DNA of 64,000 nucleotides from an uncultured Collinsella sp. (GTDB lineage: Bacteria; Actinomycetota; Coriobacteriia; Coriobacteriales; Coriobacteriaceae), in the NCBI GenBank assembly GCA_900540935.1, contig UQHW01000004.1, forward strand, positions 1 through 64,000, in the 5' to 3' direction. This document shows, in pieces, positions 14,872 to 23,342 of the stretch (position 1 is its first letter; every line of letters begins with the position of its first letter). Made by a program: the position numbers and the translations under genes. The notes below the pieces were generated by a model, which saw only the letters and a program-made list of their open reading frames with translations, was not told the origin of the DNA and did not search any database.

Positions 14872-16860
14872 ATGAACGGAAGCCACTTTGATAAGCAGGC
14901 TCAGCATGAGCGCACCTGCTCGCTCATCCATGGAACTTGGCGCTGCGCGGGCGTGAGGATTGCCAGCGCTGGCGCGTGCGCGCTTATGGTCGGCCAGTTG
15001 CTGCTGCCGAGCGTGGCGCTGGCGACGGAATGCGCCGATTCCGCCGCTGGGATGGACGAGGTTGCCGCGGCTCCGGTGACGCCGGCGGTTGCGGAGGATG
15101 CGGCTGCAACGACCGCACCAGCTGCTTCGACCGCGCCTGCAACCGATGCTGCTCCGGCGGCGCAAGTCACCGTTGAGCCTCAGCAGACAATCCCAGCCGA
15201 TGCCGTCAATGAGTCTAGCGGTGCTGCGCTCGCTGGGCAAAACGCTTCTGGCGACGACGACGCCGCCATGCCAGCGAGCAACGCCATCATGCCCTGCGGT
15301 GTGACCGATGTTGTTGGCGGCAGCGACGTTAGGGTCAATACGACCGTGGTTCCCCGCTACACGGACTGCGCGCTTCCGAGCAATGTCACACTCGAAAAGG
15401 GCCAGTCGTATACCTATGATTTTCCCGATGTTGAGGGCGGCATGCCGGATGAGCCGCCCTGCGAACTTGTCAAAACCAAGTACTACCGGGCCGATGCTGT
15501 TTCGGGCACTCTGGCTGAAGTCCAGGACACATCTATGTCCGATGTGACGGCTCACTTTGAGCCTGTTGGCGATCACATGAGGCTGACGCTGACCTTTACG
15601 GGTGGCGCGGCAGGCGGCTCGTATCGACTCGCGCGCAATGAGGCTCTCTATATTGGCACGGCACTGGAGTATACCGGAACTGACTATGAAGGCAGCTCGA
15701 CTATCCTCAACGAAACCAGGTACGATTATTACCTCCGCTACGCCATCAATAGCGAAATTACGCTCGTTGCGTCAGAAAACGAAGCCCTCCATAACCTGGA
15801 CGTCAACGACGTGAAGACCGACTACGCGCCCGGCGAGGCGCCGCGCGCGACCGCGACGATCCCCGCTGCCGATGCCGACAAGTACGAGATCGCCTACGAG
15901 TGCTGGGAGGAAATGGATGGCAGCGACCCCGCGGAGCTCACGCCCGTTGCCTTCTGGTATTCCGATCCCGCAATGTACACGCCGGGCATGAAGAAGATCG
16001 AACACTTCGAAGAGGGCAAGTTCTACATGTATTCCGTCGAGCTGAGGCTCAAGGGCGACAATACCGTGGCCGATGACTGCATGATGTACGTCAACGGCCA
16101 TTGGACGCACCACATCAAGACCGCCAACGGTGTCTTCGCGCCAAACGCTGACAATATGCTGTGCGAGCAGCCAATCGACGAATGGCGTGCCATCGACGTT
16201 ATAGAGATCAACGGCGCCACGACCACCTTCAAGGCGGGCGATAAGCCGGTCTTTACGGCGAATGTTCCGACGGGCTCCAACTCCCTTCCTCAGTGTGAGT
16301 ACTGGACGGGTAGCGACGGCAGCGAAGTGAACTCTCAGAAGTTCTGGGATCAGAACATCACGAACCACATCGACGCCTTTAAGCCTGGCGTGACCTATCG
16401 CTACGGTATCTACCTCAAGCCCGCGCGCGGATTCTACTTTACGCCCGACACTAAGCTGATGATCAACGGCCAGGAGTGCGGCTACCAGGTCGCGGATAGC
16501 GTATCCGATGAGGACAGCGGCTGGATCTACACCCTGTGGCTCAACACCGATCTGACCTTTACGCCTGAAGCCACGCCGACTCCCGATCCGCAACCTACGC
16601 CGGATCCCAAGCCGACACCGCAGCCTGAGGTTAAGCCCGAGACCAAGCCCGAAGTGAAGCCCGAGACCAAACCCGCGGCCAAGTCGGCCACGACAACCGC
16701 CACGACCAAGACGGTTGAGAAAACCACGCAGGCCAAGAAGAGCGATGCTGTCCTGGCTACCACGGGGGATACCGCCGCGATGACGGTCGCCGCCCTGGGC
16801 ATCGCCGGCGCAACTGTTGCCGCGGCAGGCATCGCTGCGGCCAAGCGTCGCAAGCGCTAG
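14872..16860 (+). CDS. Secreted, sortase-anchored surface protein of unknown function
   Basis: The 662-residue protein has a long signal peptide (n-region ~27 residues, hydrophobic core about 28-51 ending SVALA) and a C-terminal sorting signal: LATTGD near residues 628-633, a hydrophobic span and KRRKR. After the signal is an Ala/Thr/Pro-rich stretch (~55-130). The middle holds at least two similar ~120-residue modules, one opening VNDVKTDYAPGEAPRATATIP and the next IEINGATTTFKAGDKPVFTANVP, each with Tyr/Trp-rich strands and a later 'MxxNG' element. A Pro/Lys/Glu wall-spanning region (PKPTPQPEVKPETKPE) precedes the anchor. The ATG at 14872 follows AAGGAGG. I do not recognise the modules; an adhesin or glycan-binding role is inference. 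Confidence 0.8.
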   Translation: MNGSHFDKQAQHERTCSLIHGTWRCAGVRIASAGACALMVGQLLLPSVALATECADSAAGMDEVAAAPVTPAVAEDAAATTAPAASTAPATDAAPAAQVTVEPQQTIPADAVNESSGAALAGQNASGDDDAAMPASNAIMPCGVTDVVGGSDVRVNTTVVPRYTDCALPSNVTLEKGQSYTYDFPDVEGGMPDEPPCELVKTKYYRADAVSGTLAEVQDTSMSDVTAHFEPVGDHMRLTLTFTGGAAGGSYRLARNEALYIGTALEYTGTDYEGSSTILNETRYDYYLRYAINSEITLVASENEALHNLDVNDVKTDYAPGEAPRATATIPAADADKYEIAYECWEEMDGSDPAELTPVAFWYSDPAMYTPGMKKIEHFEEGKFYMYSVELRLKGDNTVADDCMMYVNGHWTHHIKTANGVFAPNADNMLCEQPIDEWRAIDVIEINGATTTFKAGDKPVFTANVPTGSNSLPQCEYWTGSDGSEVNSQKFWDQNITNHIDAFKPGVTYRYGIYLKPARGFYFTPDTKLMINGQECGYQVADSVSDEDSGWIYTLWLNTDLTFTPEATPTPDPQPTPDPKPTPQPEVKPETKPEVKPETKPAAKSATTTATTKTVEKTTQAKKSDAVLATTGDTAAMTVAALGIAGATVAAAGIAAAKRRKR

Positions 16861-16895
16861 GTTTTGGCGAGCGCCCATCCTCGGCTTTAGCAAAA

Positions 16896-16951
16896 TCTCA
16901 ATCTGTAACACCAAGCTGCTCAAAACGGCTCCAGGTGTTACAGATTGAGAC
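16896..16951. repeat. Family B element, copy B2
   Basis: TCTCAATCTGTAACA (16896-16910), 25-base spacer, TGTTACAGATTGAGAC (16936-16951). Spacer ends pair as CC..AGC with GCT..GG. Confidence 0.85.
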
Positions 16952-16975
16952 GAACTGTTCAGCCGCTAACCTAAC

Positions 16976-17033
16976 GTCTCGATCTGTAACACGTAGCGAG
17001 GAATTTGGGCTCTAACTGTTACAGATTGAGACA
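16976..17033. repeat. Family B element, copy B3
   Basis: GTCTCGATCTGTAACA (16976-16991), 25-base spacer, TGTTACAGATTGAGACA (17017-17033). It lies 24 bases after B2. Confidence 0.85.
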
Positions 17034-17056
17034 AAGCGCGGGTGGCTGGCGCAATA

Positions 17057-17113
17057 TCTCAATCTGTAACAACTACGATGCTCAACAGGGCCTAACTGTT
17101 ACAGATCGAGACA
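17057..17113. repeat. Family B element, copy B4
   Basis: TCTCAATCTGTAACA (17057-17071), 25-base spacer, TGTTACAGATCGAGACA (17097-17113). It lies 23 bases after B3. Confidence 0.85.
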
Positions 17114-17134
17114 AAACGACCGGGCAAGTCCCCA

Positions 17135-17169
17135 ACCACCACAAAGGTGCCTGTCCCCATCGTGGTGGT
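17135..17169 (-). repeat. Family A palindrome, copy A4 (inverted)
   Basis: ACCACCACAAAGG, TGCCTGTCCCC, then CGTGGTGGT. The loop reads as the reverse complement of the other copies, so the GGGGACAGGCACC head is on the minus strand. Confidence 0.8.
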
Positions 17170-17185
17170 CGGGTGGTCGGCATAG

Positions 17186-17224
17186 AAAAAGTCCCCGCCG
17201 GGCGTGTGCTCGACGGGGACTTTG
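17186..17224 (-). terminator. Terminator of the nfnAB-like operon
   Basis: AAAGTCCCCG and CGGGGACTTT are perfect arms. Read on the minus strand the hairpin is followed by TTTTTC, 28 bases past the nfnB-like stop. Confidence 0.75.
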
Positions 17225-17251
17225 CCGTTTGGTGGCTAGCGCTGCAGGTGA

Positions 17252-18661
17252 TTACTCGCCCAGCAGGCTCTTGGTGATGGAAGCGGCGGCCTTCTTGCCG
17301 GCGCCCATCGCCAGAATGACCGTAGCAGCACCGGTGACGATGTCGCCGCCGGCCCAGATGCGGGGATCGGTGGTCTGGCCGGTCTCCTCGTCGGCAACGA
17401 TGTAGCCCCACTTGTTGAGCTCCATCTTGCCGCCGATCTTGGCAGCGAAGGGGTTGGCGTTGGTGCCGATAGCCGAGATTGCGACGTCGCAGGGAATCTC
17501 CTCGATGGCGCCCTCGATGGGCACCGGGCGACGACGGCCGGACTCGTCGGGCTCGCCGAGCTCCATCTTCTGGACCTTGACGGCGCACACGGAGCCGTCC
17601 TCGCCAGCGACAAACTCGAGCGGGGAGACGAGCGGCAGAACCTCGACGCCCTCGGCCTTAGCGTGGTGCAGCTCGGCGCGACGGCAGGGCATCTCGTCCT
17701 CGGTACGGCGGTAGGCGATGATGGCGTGCTCGGCGCCCAGGCGCTTGGCGGTACGGACGGCGTCCATAGCCACGTTGCCGCCACCAAAGACGACGACGTT
17801 CTTGCCGTGTTTGGTGGGAGTGTCGTACTCGGGGAACTTGTTGGCCTTCATCAGGTTCACGCGGGTGAGGTACTCGTTCGCGAAGAAGACGTTGGGCAGG
17901 TTCTCGCCGGGGACGTTGAGGAACTTGGGCAGGCCAGCGCCGGTCGCCACGTAGATGGCGTCGAAGCCCTGCTCGAACAGCTCCTCGGCCGTGGCCATGT
18001 TGCCCACGACGGAGTTGTACTCAAACTTGACGCCCATGTCCTCCAGGCCGTCGATCTCGCGCTTGACGACTGCCTTGGGCAGACGGAACTCGGGGATGCC
18101 GTAGACCAGCACGCCGCCGCCGGTGAAGAACGCCTCAAAGACGGTGACGTCAAAGCCGTTGCGGGCGAGCTCGCCGGCGCAGGTGATGCCGGACGGGCCG
18201 GAGCCGACGACGGCGACCTTCTTGCCGTTCTTGGGGGCCATCTTGGGCGTGGAGGCGAGCTCGGGGCGGTCGCCCAGGAAGCGCTCGAGCTGGCCGATGG
18301 CCACGGGCTCGGACTTCTTGCCACGGATGCACTTGCCCTCGCACTGGTTCTCCTGCGGGCAGACGCGGCCGCAGATGGCGGGAAGCATGGAGTCCTCGCG
18401 GATGGTATCGAGGGCGCCGCCGAAGTCCTTCTCGCGGATCTGCTCGATAAAGCGGGGGATGTTGATGTTGACGGGGCAGCCCTCAACACAGAACGGCTTC
18501 TTGCAGTTGAGGCAGCGCTCGGCCTCGGCCAGCGCCATCTCCTCGGTGAAGCCCTTGTCGACGGGGCGGAAGTCGCAGGCGCGCTCGGCAGCCGGCTCCT
18601 CGTTATCGGGGGTGCGGGGCGACTTCATATCGGCAACGAAACGACCGTTAACTAGTGGCAT
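17252..18661 (-). CDS. nfnB: NfnB-like / GltA-type FAD-, Fe-S-dependent oxidoreductase
   Basis: The 469-residue protein resembles the small subunit of glutamate synthase: an N-terminal pair of [4Fe-4S] cysteine clusters (CLNCKKPFCVEGCPV and CGRVCPQENQCEGKC), an FAD-binding loop KVAVVGSGPSGITCAGELA (~145-165), and an NADP-binding loop NVVVFGGGNVAMDAVRTAKRLG (~287). No glutamate-synthase large subunit is present. Its partner, overlapping by 10 bases, is a PyrK-like FAD/NAD and [2Fe-2S] protein. That pairing is the NfnAB arrangement, a bifurcating transhydrogenase linking NADH, NADPH and reduced ferredoxin. Many databases would call it 'glutamate synthase (NADPH), homotetrameric'. The Nfn call rests on the partner and is likely rather than certain. 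Confidence 0.82.
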   Translation of the reverse strand: MPLVNGRFVADMKSPRTPDNEEPAAERACDFRPVDKGFTEEMALAEAERCLNCKKPFCVEGCPVNINIPRFIEQIREKDFGGALDTIREDSMLPAICGRVCPQENQCEGKCIRGKKSEPVAIGQLERFLGDRPELASTPKMAPKNGKKVAVVGSGPSGITCAGELARNGFDVTVFEAFFTGGGVLVYGIPEFRLPKAVVKREIDGLEDMGVKFEYNSVVGNMATAEELFEQGFDAIYVATGAGLPKFLNVPGENLPNVFFANEYLTRVNLMKANKFPEYDTPTKHGKNVVVFGGGNVAMDAVRTAKRLGAEHAIIAYRRTEDEMPCRRAELHHAKAEGVEVLPLVSPLEFVAGEDGSVCAVKVQKMELGEPDESGRRRPVPIEGAIEEIPCDVAISAIGTNANPFAAKIGGKMELNKWGYIVADEETGQTTDPRIWAGGDIVTGAATVILAMGAGKKAAASITKSLLGE

Positions 18662-19491
18662 GCGCAGCTCTTTTCCTCATAGGCCTTGAGGGACTCGCCC
18701 TCTTCGGAACGGTAAGCGGCCTGGCGGGCACGAAGGTCATCCCAGTCGACCAGGGTGGCATCGAAGTCGGGGCCGTCGACGCAAGCGAACTTGGTCACGC
18801 CGCCCACCTCGACGCGGCAGCAGCCGCACATGCCGGTGCCGTCAACCATGATGGGGTTGAGCGACGCGGTGATGGGGGTGTCGTACTTCTGGGCGGTGAG
18901 GGTCGAGAACTTCATCATCGGAACGGGGCCGACGCAGAAGACCTGGCTGACGGCCTTGTCCTGCAGCAGGCGCTCCAGCGGAGCGGTGACAACGCCCTGC
19001 TCGCCGTAGGAACCGTCATCGGTAGTGATGTGGATGTGGTCCTCGTCGAGGAGCTCGCGGAACTGGTCCTCCATGAGCAGGAGGTCCTTGGTGCGGGCGC
19101 CCATGATGGCGTGCACCTCATGACCGGTCTCGACCAGGTGCTTGGCGACCGGGAAGGCAATTGCCAGGCCGACGCCGCCGCCAATGACGGCGCAGGGGCC
19201 CTCGGCCATCTCGGTGGGAACGCCCAGCGGGCCCACGACGTCGCGCAGCGACTCGCCAGCCTCGTAGGTGGACAGCATCTCGGTGGTCTTGCCGATCACC
19301 ATGAAGATGAACTCGACCCAGCCCTCGTCACCGTTCCAGCCGGCCAGGGTAAACGGGACACGCTCGCCCGTCTCGTTGGCGCGAACCATGAGGAACTGTC
19401 CAGCGTGCGCATGCTTGGCGATTGCAGGCGCCTCGATGCGGAACTTGAACACCTTCTCCGAGAACTGCGTCTTCTCCAGGATCTTATACAT
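18652..19491 (-). CDS. nfnA: NfnA-like FAD/NAD-binding [2Fe-2S] subunit
   Basis: The 279-residue protein has the ferredoxin-reductase/PyrK plan. An N-terminal FAD barrel includes AGQFLMVRANETGERVPFTLAG. An NAD-binding half starts at GPCAVIGGGVGLAIAFPVAKHL. A C-terminal cysteine cluster for [2Fe-2S] reads GTGMCGCCRVEVGG...FACVDGPDF. In NfnAB complexes this subunit binds NADH and passes electrons to the larger NADPH/ferredoxin subunit encoded next. In other contexts the same fold serves sulfide dehydrogenase or dihydroorotate dehydrogenase; no pyrD is here. It is the promoter-proximal gene of the pair. The 374 bases upstream hold repeats and a strong hairpin. Confidence 0.82.
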   Translation of the reverse strand: MYKILEKTQFSEKVFKFRIEAPAIAKHAHAGQFLMVRANETGERVPFTLAGWNGDEGWVEFIFMVIGKTTEMLSTYEAGESLRDVVGPLGVPTEMAEGPCAVIGGGVGLAIAFPVAKHLVETGHEVHAIMGARTKDLLLMEDQFRELLDEDHIHITTDDGSYGEQGVVTAPLERLLQDKAVSQVFCVGPVPMMKFSTLTAQKYDTPITASLNPIMVDGTGMCGCCRVEVGGVTKFACVDGPDFDATLVDWDDLRARQAAYRSEEGESLKAYEEKSCACH

Positions 19492-19676
19492 AGAACCCCT
19501 CTCTTGTTAGGGCCGCCGAACCGTGCCTCCACGGAAATGGACGGTAGCCCGAATAAAACCGTACGCGCACAGGCGTTGTGCAGACATACGGTGCAAATTA
19601 TACCCTCATGGACATGTCACTTACGTGTGTCTTCGGCGGTTGGGAGCAGGGTTTATCCACTTCGGCCTACCAAACA

Positions 19677-19703
19677 GGGGCAGGTTTATTTTGGTCAGTT
19701 TTA
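19677..19703 (+). repeat. Partial family F repeat, copy F3
   Basis: GGGGCAGGTTTATTTTGG followed by TCAGTTTTA matches the core of F1 but lacks the outer arms. Confidence 0.6.
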
Positions 19704-19716
19704 TCGGGTAAAACGG

Positions 19717-19760
19717 CAAAGGGGGCCGGCCTCGGGTTGTGATGAGGCCGGCCCCCTTTG
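19717..19760. terminator. Strong 17-bp hairpin, likely transcript end or barrier
   Basis: CAAAGGGGGCCGGCCTC and GAGGCCGGCCCCCTTTG pair perfectly around a 10-base loop. No T-run follows, so rho-independent termination is uncertain, but it lies downstream of pth on the minus strand. Confidence 0.5.
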
Positions 19761-19821
19761 GGGCACTATGTGTGTATGGCGGCGCGCGGTTTATTGCGAT
19801 GTGGCCGCCGCGGCGTTTTCG

Positions 19822-19869
19822 CAGGTAAAACCTGCCAAAATAAACCTGTCCCTAAATGATAGGTTTTAG
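19822..19869 (-). repeat. Family F palindromic repeat, copy F2
   Basis: Read on the minus strand, TAAAACCTATCATTTAGGG then ACAGGTTTATTTTGG then CAGGTTTTACCTGC. It differs from F1 at only a few positions over ~47 bases and starts with the pth stop codon. Confidence 0.8.
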
Positions 19870-20495
19870 TGCTTGCCGTTGGCGGAGGCGGCGCCGTTGA
19901 CGTGGTCGCGGGCATAGATCACGCCGTGCACGATGGCGAGACCCGCGGTATCGGCCGCGCGGGCACAGGTGTCCTGGAAATCCTCGGCCTCGCGGGCGCG
20001 CAGCTGCTTAAGTACGTAGTCGGCGACGGCCATCTTGCCGGGAGGGTTGCCGATGCCAGTGCGGATGCGGCTGAAGTCGCGGCTGCCCATCTTGTCGATG
20101 ATGGAACGCAGGCCGTTGTGGCCGGCATGGCCGCCGCCGACCTTGACGCGCACGTCACCGGCGGGAATATCGAGCTCGTCGTGGATTACGAGCAGCTCCT
20201 CGGCCTTGATCTTGTACTCGCGGCAGAGCTTGGAGATGGGGCCGCCCGAGGTATTCATGTACGACTGCGGCTTGACCAGCACTATCTGGCGCTTGCCGCC
20301 CTCTTCCTCGGGGTCGTTGATGTTGATGAGCGCGACCTCGGCGCCGGCCTGGTTTTTCCAGTACGTGACGCCGGCCTGACGGGCCAGCTCGTCGATCGCC
20401 TTAAAGCCGGCGTTGTGGCGGGTCTCGGCATATTCCTCGCCAGGGTTGCCAAGCCCGGCAACCATGCGAATCTTAAGCGGCTGTGCAGCTGCCAT
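19866..20495 (-). CDS. pth: Peptidyl-tRNA hydrolase
   Basis: Pth releases tRNA from prematurely dropped peptidyl-tRNA. The ~209-residue protein has the expected blocks: MVAGLGNPGEEYAETRHNAG with the catalytic His, LVKPQSYMNTSGGPI, VIHDELDIPAGDVRVKVGGGHAGHNGLRSI, and RIRTGIGNPPG. I place the start at the ATG on 20495 because GGAGG lies 7 bases upstream; a longer in-frame extension lacks a site. prs lies upstream on the same strand, separated by 223 bases with a 27-bp hairpin, so the two may be separate transcripts. The stop codon begins repeat F2. Confidence 0.94.
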   Translation of the reverse strand: MAAAQPLKIRMVAGLGNPGEEYAETRHNAGFKAIDELARQAGVTYWKNQAGAEVALININDPEEEGGKRQIVLVKPQSYMNTSGGPISKLCREYKIKAEELLVIHDELDIPAGDVRVKVGGGHAGHNGLRSIIDKMGSRDFSRIRTGIGNPPGKMAVADYVLKQLRAREAEDFQDTCARAADTAGLAIVHGVIYARDHVNGAASANGKH

Positions 20496-20612
20496 GTTTG
20501 TCCTCCGTTGCATAAGTAGTTCAGTCAACGACAAAGGCTACCACGCCCGCCGAAGGCGAGACTTTGTTTCAGCGAAATCCCACCAGACAAAAGCACGGCT
20601 GCGGCAGAGCGA

Positions 20613-20690
20613 GCCGTCGGAATAGAAGAAACCCCCGCGCGACCTTTGCGAAGCAAGGGGGAACGCGGGGGTTTCTTCTATTCCGACGGC
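20613..20690. repeat. Perfect 27-bp inverted repeat between pth and prs
   Basis: Arms 20613-20639 and 20664-20690 are exact reverse complements (starting GCCGTCGGAATAGAAG), around a 24-base loop. It may stop prs transcription on the minus strand, but there is no T-run. I see no second copy in this window. Confidence 0.75.
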
Positions 20691-20718
20691 GAAGCGCCGG
20701 GTTGCAAGGACGATGCGA

Positions 20719-21705
20719 CTACAGCGCGAAGTCGCCGCCGACGAGCGTGGAGACGGGCTCCTCGTGGTAAACGGCGGAGATGGCCTGAGCGAACTCCTCG
20801 GCGACCGAGATGGTCTTGATCTTGCCGCCGACCTCGACGGGGATGGCGTCGGTGACGACGCACTCGACGATCGGGGCGTCGTTCAGGCGCTCGATGGCCG
20901 GGCCGGAGAAGATGCCGTGGGTGGCGCACACGTAGATGTCGCCGGCGCCCATGGCCTTGAGCTCCTTGACGTTGGCGCACAGGGTGCCAGCGGTGTCGAT
21001 CATGTCGTCGTTGATGATGCAGGTCTTGCCCTTGATGTCACCGATGATGCCCATGACCTCGGCGGCGTTGTGGCGCGGGCGGCCCTTGTGGGCGATGGCC
21101 AGATCGCAGCCGAGCATGTCGGACAGCTTCTTGGCGGCCTTGGCGCGGCCCACATCGGGGGAGACGACAACCAGGTTCTCGGTGTCGAAGTGCATGTCGT
21201 TGTAGTACTGGCCAAACAGCGGCAGCGCGGACAGGTGGTTAACCGGGATATCGAAGAAGCCCTGGATCTGACCCTGGTGCAGGTCGAGGGTGATGATGCG
21301 GTTGACGCCGGCGCGCTCGAGCAGGTTGGCGACGAGGCGAGCGGTGATGGGCTCGCGCGGGCCGGCCTTGCGGTCCTGGCGGGCATAGCCGTAGTGGGTG
21401 ATAACGGCGGTGATGGAGCGGGCGGATGCGCGCTTGGCAGCGTCGGTGGCGATGAGCAGCTCCATGAGCATGTCGTTGACGTTGCCGCCGGCCACGGACT
21501 GAATCAGGAAGACGTCGGCGCCGCGGACGGTCTCGTCGTAGCGGGCGTAAATCTCACCGTTGGCGAACTGCTTTAGCGTAAGGCCCGAAAGCTCGACCCC
21601 AAGGTACTCAGCGATCTTCTGAGCGAGGGGACGGTTGGAGGAACCGGAATACACGCGGATGGACTTGCGCATATTCTCCGACTTCTCGGGATCATTAATC
21701 GGCAT
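20719..21705 (-). CDS. prs: Ribose-phosphate pyrophosphokinase
   Basis: Prs makes PRPP from ribose-5-phosphate and ATP, the substrate used by PurF and for histidine, tryptophan and pyrimidine synthesis. The 328-residue protein shows GEIYARYDETVRGADVFLIQS, the ATP region YGYARQDRKAGPREPITARLVANLL, the metal-binding HDLHQGQIQG equivalent (LDLHQGQIQGFFDIP), VVSPDVGRAKAAKKLS, and the PRPP loop IINDDMIDTAGTL. All key parts of a class I enzyme are present. Its usual partner glmU lies immediately upstream on the same strand, the common bacterial glmU-prs order, with a terminator-like hairpin between them. Confidence 0.96.
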   Translation of the reverse strand: MPINDPEKSENMRKSIRVYSGSSNRPLAQKIAEYLGVELSGLTLKQFANGEIYARYDETVRGADVFLIQSVAGGNVNDMLMELLIATDAAKRASARSITAVITHYGYARQDRKAGPREPITARLVANLLERAGVNRIITLDLHQGQIQGFFDIPVNHLSALPLFGQYYNDMHFDTENLVVVSPDVGRAKAAKKLSDMLGCDLAIAHKGRPRHNAAEVMGIIGDIKGKTCIINDDMIDTAGTLCANVKELKAMGAGDIYVCATHGIFSGPAIERLNDAPIVECVVTDAIPVEVGGKIKTISVAEEFAQAISAVYHEEPVSTLVGGDFAL

Positions 21706-21848
21706 TACCCTTCTCCTTTATACATCGAATGCCATATAGATGCCTTGTTGCATTGTAACCGCGCGACGGGGTTTATCGAGTCTTGATAACGTCTTTACCG
21801 TCAACGGACACGAACCGACCACTCATCCGGTTGCGCAGGTCACGACAG

Positions 21849-21880
21849 AAAAAGGAGCCGTCCCTGTGGAACAGCTCCTT
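21849..21880 (-). terminator. Terminator after glmU
   Basis: On the minus strand AAGGAGC pairs with GCTCCTT and runs into TTTTC, about 20-50 bases past the glmU stop. Confidence 0.6.
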
Positions 21881-21897
21881 AGATGCTTGGTAAAACG

Positions 21898-23310
21898 TTA
21901 TACCTCGTCGTCCTCGTGCAGGCGGCGGCGATAATCGGCGGCCCAGCCCTCAATATTTACCTGACGGGCGCGGCCCAGGCCGAGTGCGTCAGCCGGGACC
22001 GGTTCGGTGATGACAGAGCCGGCGGCCACAAGCGCGCCGTCGCCGATCTGGGCGGGCGCGACCATCATGGTGTCGGAACCGATGAAGGCATCCTTGCCGA
22101 TGACGGTCTTGTGCTTGTGCACGCCATCGTAGTTGCAGGTGATGGAGCCCGCGCCCACGTTGACGCCGGAGCCCATGGTGGTGTCGCCGATGTAGGACAG
22201 GTGCGGCACCTTTGAGCCCTCGCCGATCGTGGACTTCTTGATCTCCACGTGCGTGCCGGCCTTGGAGCCGTCGAGCATGTGGGTGCCCGGGCGCAGGTAA
22301 GCGCGCGGGCCGCAGTCGACGCCGTTCTCGATGACGGCCTCGATGGCGATGGTCTCATCGATGGTGCAGCCGCTGCCGACGGTAGTGTCGGTAAGGCGGC
22401 TGTTGGGGCCGAGCTGGCACTCTTCGCCCACGGTGACGTGACCGATCAGATGCGTCTGCGGCCACACGATGGTGTCGCGGCCGATGGTGGCGTCGGGGCC
22501 GATCCAAGCCTGCGTGGGGTCGATGAAGGTGACGCCCTCGGCCATCCAGTGCTCGTTGATGCGGTCGCGTGCGATGGCGGTGAGCTGGGCGAGCTGGATG
22601 CGGCTGTTGACACCCAGACCGTCGCGGTAGTCGTCGCAGTGGAAGATGGAGACCGCCTGGCCGTGGCCTTTGAGAATCTCGAGCATGTCGGGCAGGTAGT
22701 ACTCGGACTGCGCGTTGTCGTTGCCGATCTCGTTAATGTGGGCGGCGAGCTGTGCGCCGTCGAAGGCGTAGCAGCCGGCGTTGCACTCCAGCAGCGTGGC
22801 GGCCTGCTCGGGCGTGCAGTCCTTCTGCTCGATGATGCGCTCGATCTGGCCGTCGGCGCCCAGCTGGATGCGGCCGTAGCCAAAAGGATCGGGCGGGGTC
22901 ATGGTCATGACGGTGCAGGCGAGCTCGCCGGTGGCGACGGTCTGCGCGAACTTGGCGACGGTGTCGGCAGTGATGAGCGGCAGGTCGCCGTTGAGCACCA
23001 CGACGGGGCCTTGCGTGATGCCACAGGCCTCGAGCGCGACCTTCACGGCGTGACCGGTGCCCAGACGCTCGGTCTGCTCGACGCACTCGACCTTGGTGGC
23101 GCTGCTGGCGTAGGCGCCGTCGATGAGGGCGCGCATCTCGTTGGCGTGGCTGCCGATGACGACCACGACGCGGCTGCAGCCGGCCTTGATGGTAGCGTCG
23201 ACGATCCACTGGACCATGGGCTTGCCCAGGATCTTGTGCGAAACCTTGCAGTGGTTCGACTTCATGCGGGTGCCCTCGCCGGCGGCGAGGATAATTGCGG
23301 TTGCGTCCAT
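21898..23310 (-). CDS. glmU: Bifunctional N-acetylglucosamine-1-P uridyltransferase / glucosamine-1-P acetyltransferase
   Basis: GlmU makes UDP-GlcNAc for peptidoglycan. The 470-residue protein starts MDATAIILAAGEGTRMKS, the pyrophosphorylase signature GxGTRM. The lysine K in CKVSHKILGKPM, the uridine site VEQTERLGTGHAV and GDLPLI follow. The C-terminal half is a left-handed beta-helix of hexapeptide repeats (IGPDATIGRDTIVWP, TIGEGSKVPHLSYIGDTTMGSGVNVGAGSITCNYDG). I chose the start at 23310 because an AGGAG site lies upstream and the family begins here; 70 further in-frame residues upstream are not family-like. It precedes prs. Confidence 0.95.
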   Translation of the reverse strand: MDATAIILAAGEGTRMKSNHCKVSHKILGKPMVQWIVDATIKAGCSRVVVVIGSHANEMRALIDGAYASSATKVECVEQTERLGTGHAVKVALEACGITQGPVVVLNGDLPLITADTVAKFAQTVATGELACTVMTMTPPDPFGYGRIQLGADGQIERIIEQKDCTPEQAATLLECNAGCYAFDGAQLAAHINEIGNDNAQSEYYLPDMLEILKGHGQAVSIFHCDDYRDGLGVNSRIQLAQLTAIARDRINEHWMAEGVTFIDPTQAWIGPDATIGRDTIVWPQTHLIGHVTVGEECQLGPNSRLTDTTVGSGCTIDETIAIEAVIENGVDCGPRAYLRPGTHMLDGSKAGTHVEIKKSTIGEGSKVPHLSYIGDTTMGSGVNVGAGSITCNYDGVHKHKTVIGKDAFIGSDTMMVAPAQIGDGALVAAGSVITEPVPADALGLGRARQVNIEGWAADYRRRLHEDDEV

Positions 23311-23342
23311 GTGATCTCCTGTTACGTTATAGAGACGTGTGC

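Larger units (their letters stand above)
16861..17251. other. Gene-free 391-base stretch: three B repeats, one A repeat, one terminator
   Basis: Between the convergent surface-protein and nfnB-like genes there is no gene. Copies B2, B3 and B4 lie almost end to end, then inverted copy A4, then the hairpin serving the minus-strand operon. Confidence 0.8.
19492..19865. other. Gene-free 374-base stretch with hairpin and F repeats
   Basis: Between nfnA and pth no coding region is convincing. It holds partial repeat F3 (19677-19703), a perfect 17-bp hairpin (19717-19760) and repeat F2 (19822-19869), which runs into the pth stop. Confidence 0.7.

Noticed and set aside
16896..17113. Family B tandem copies as a CRISPR array
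   Set aside because: Repeat arms are inverted, not direct, spacers are 25 bases inside a palindrome, and only three units occur with no cas genes.
17252..18661. Glutamate synthase small subunit
   Set aside because: The sequence fits GltD/GltA-type, but there is no large subunit and the overlapping PyrK-like partner points to NfnAB. Kept as an alternative name only.
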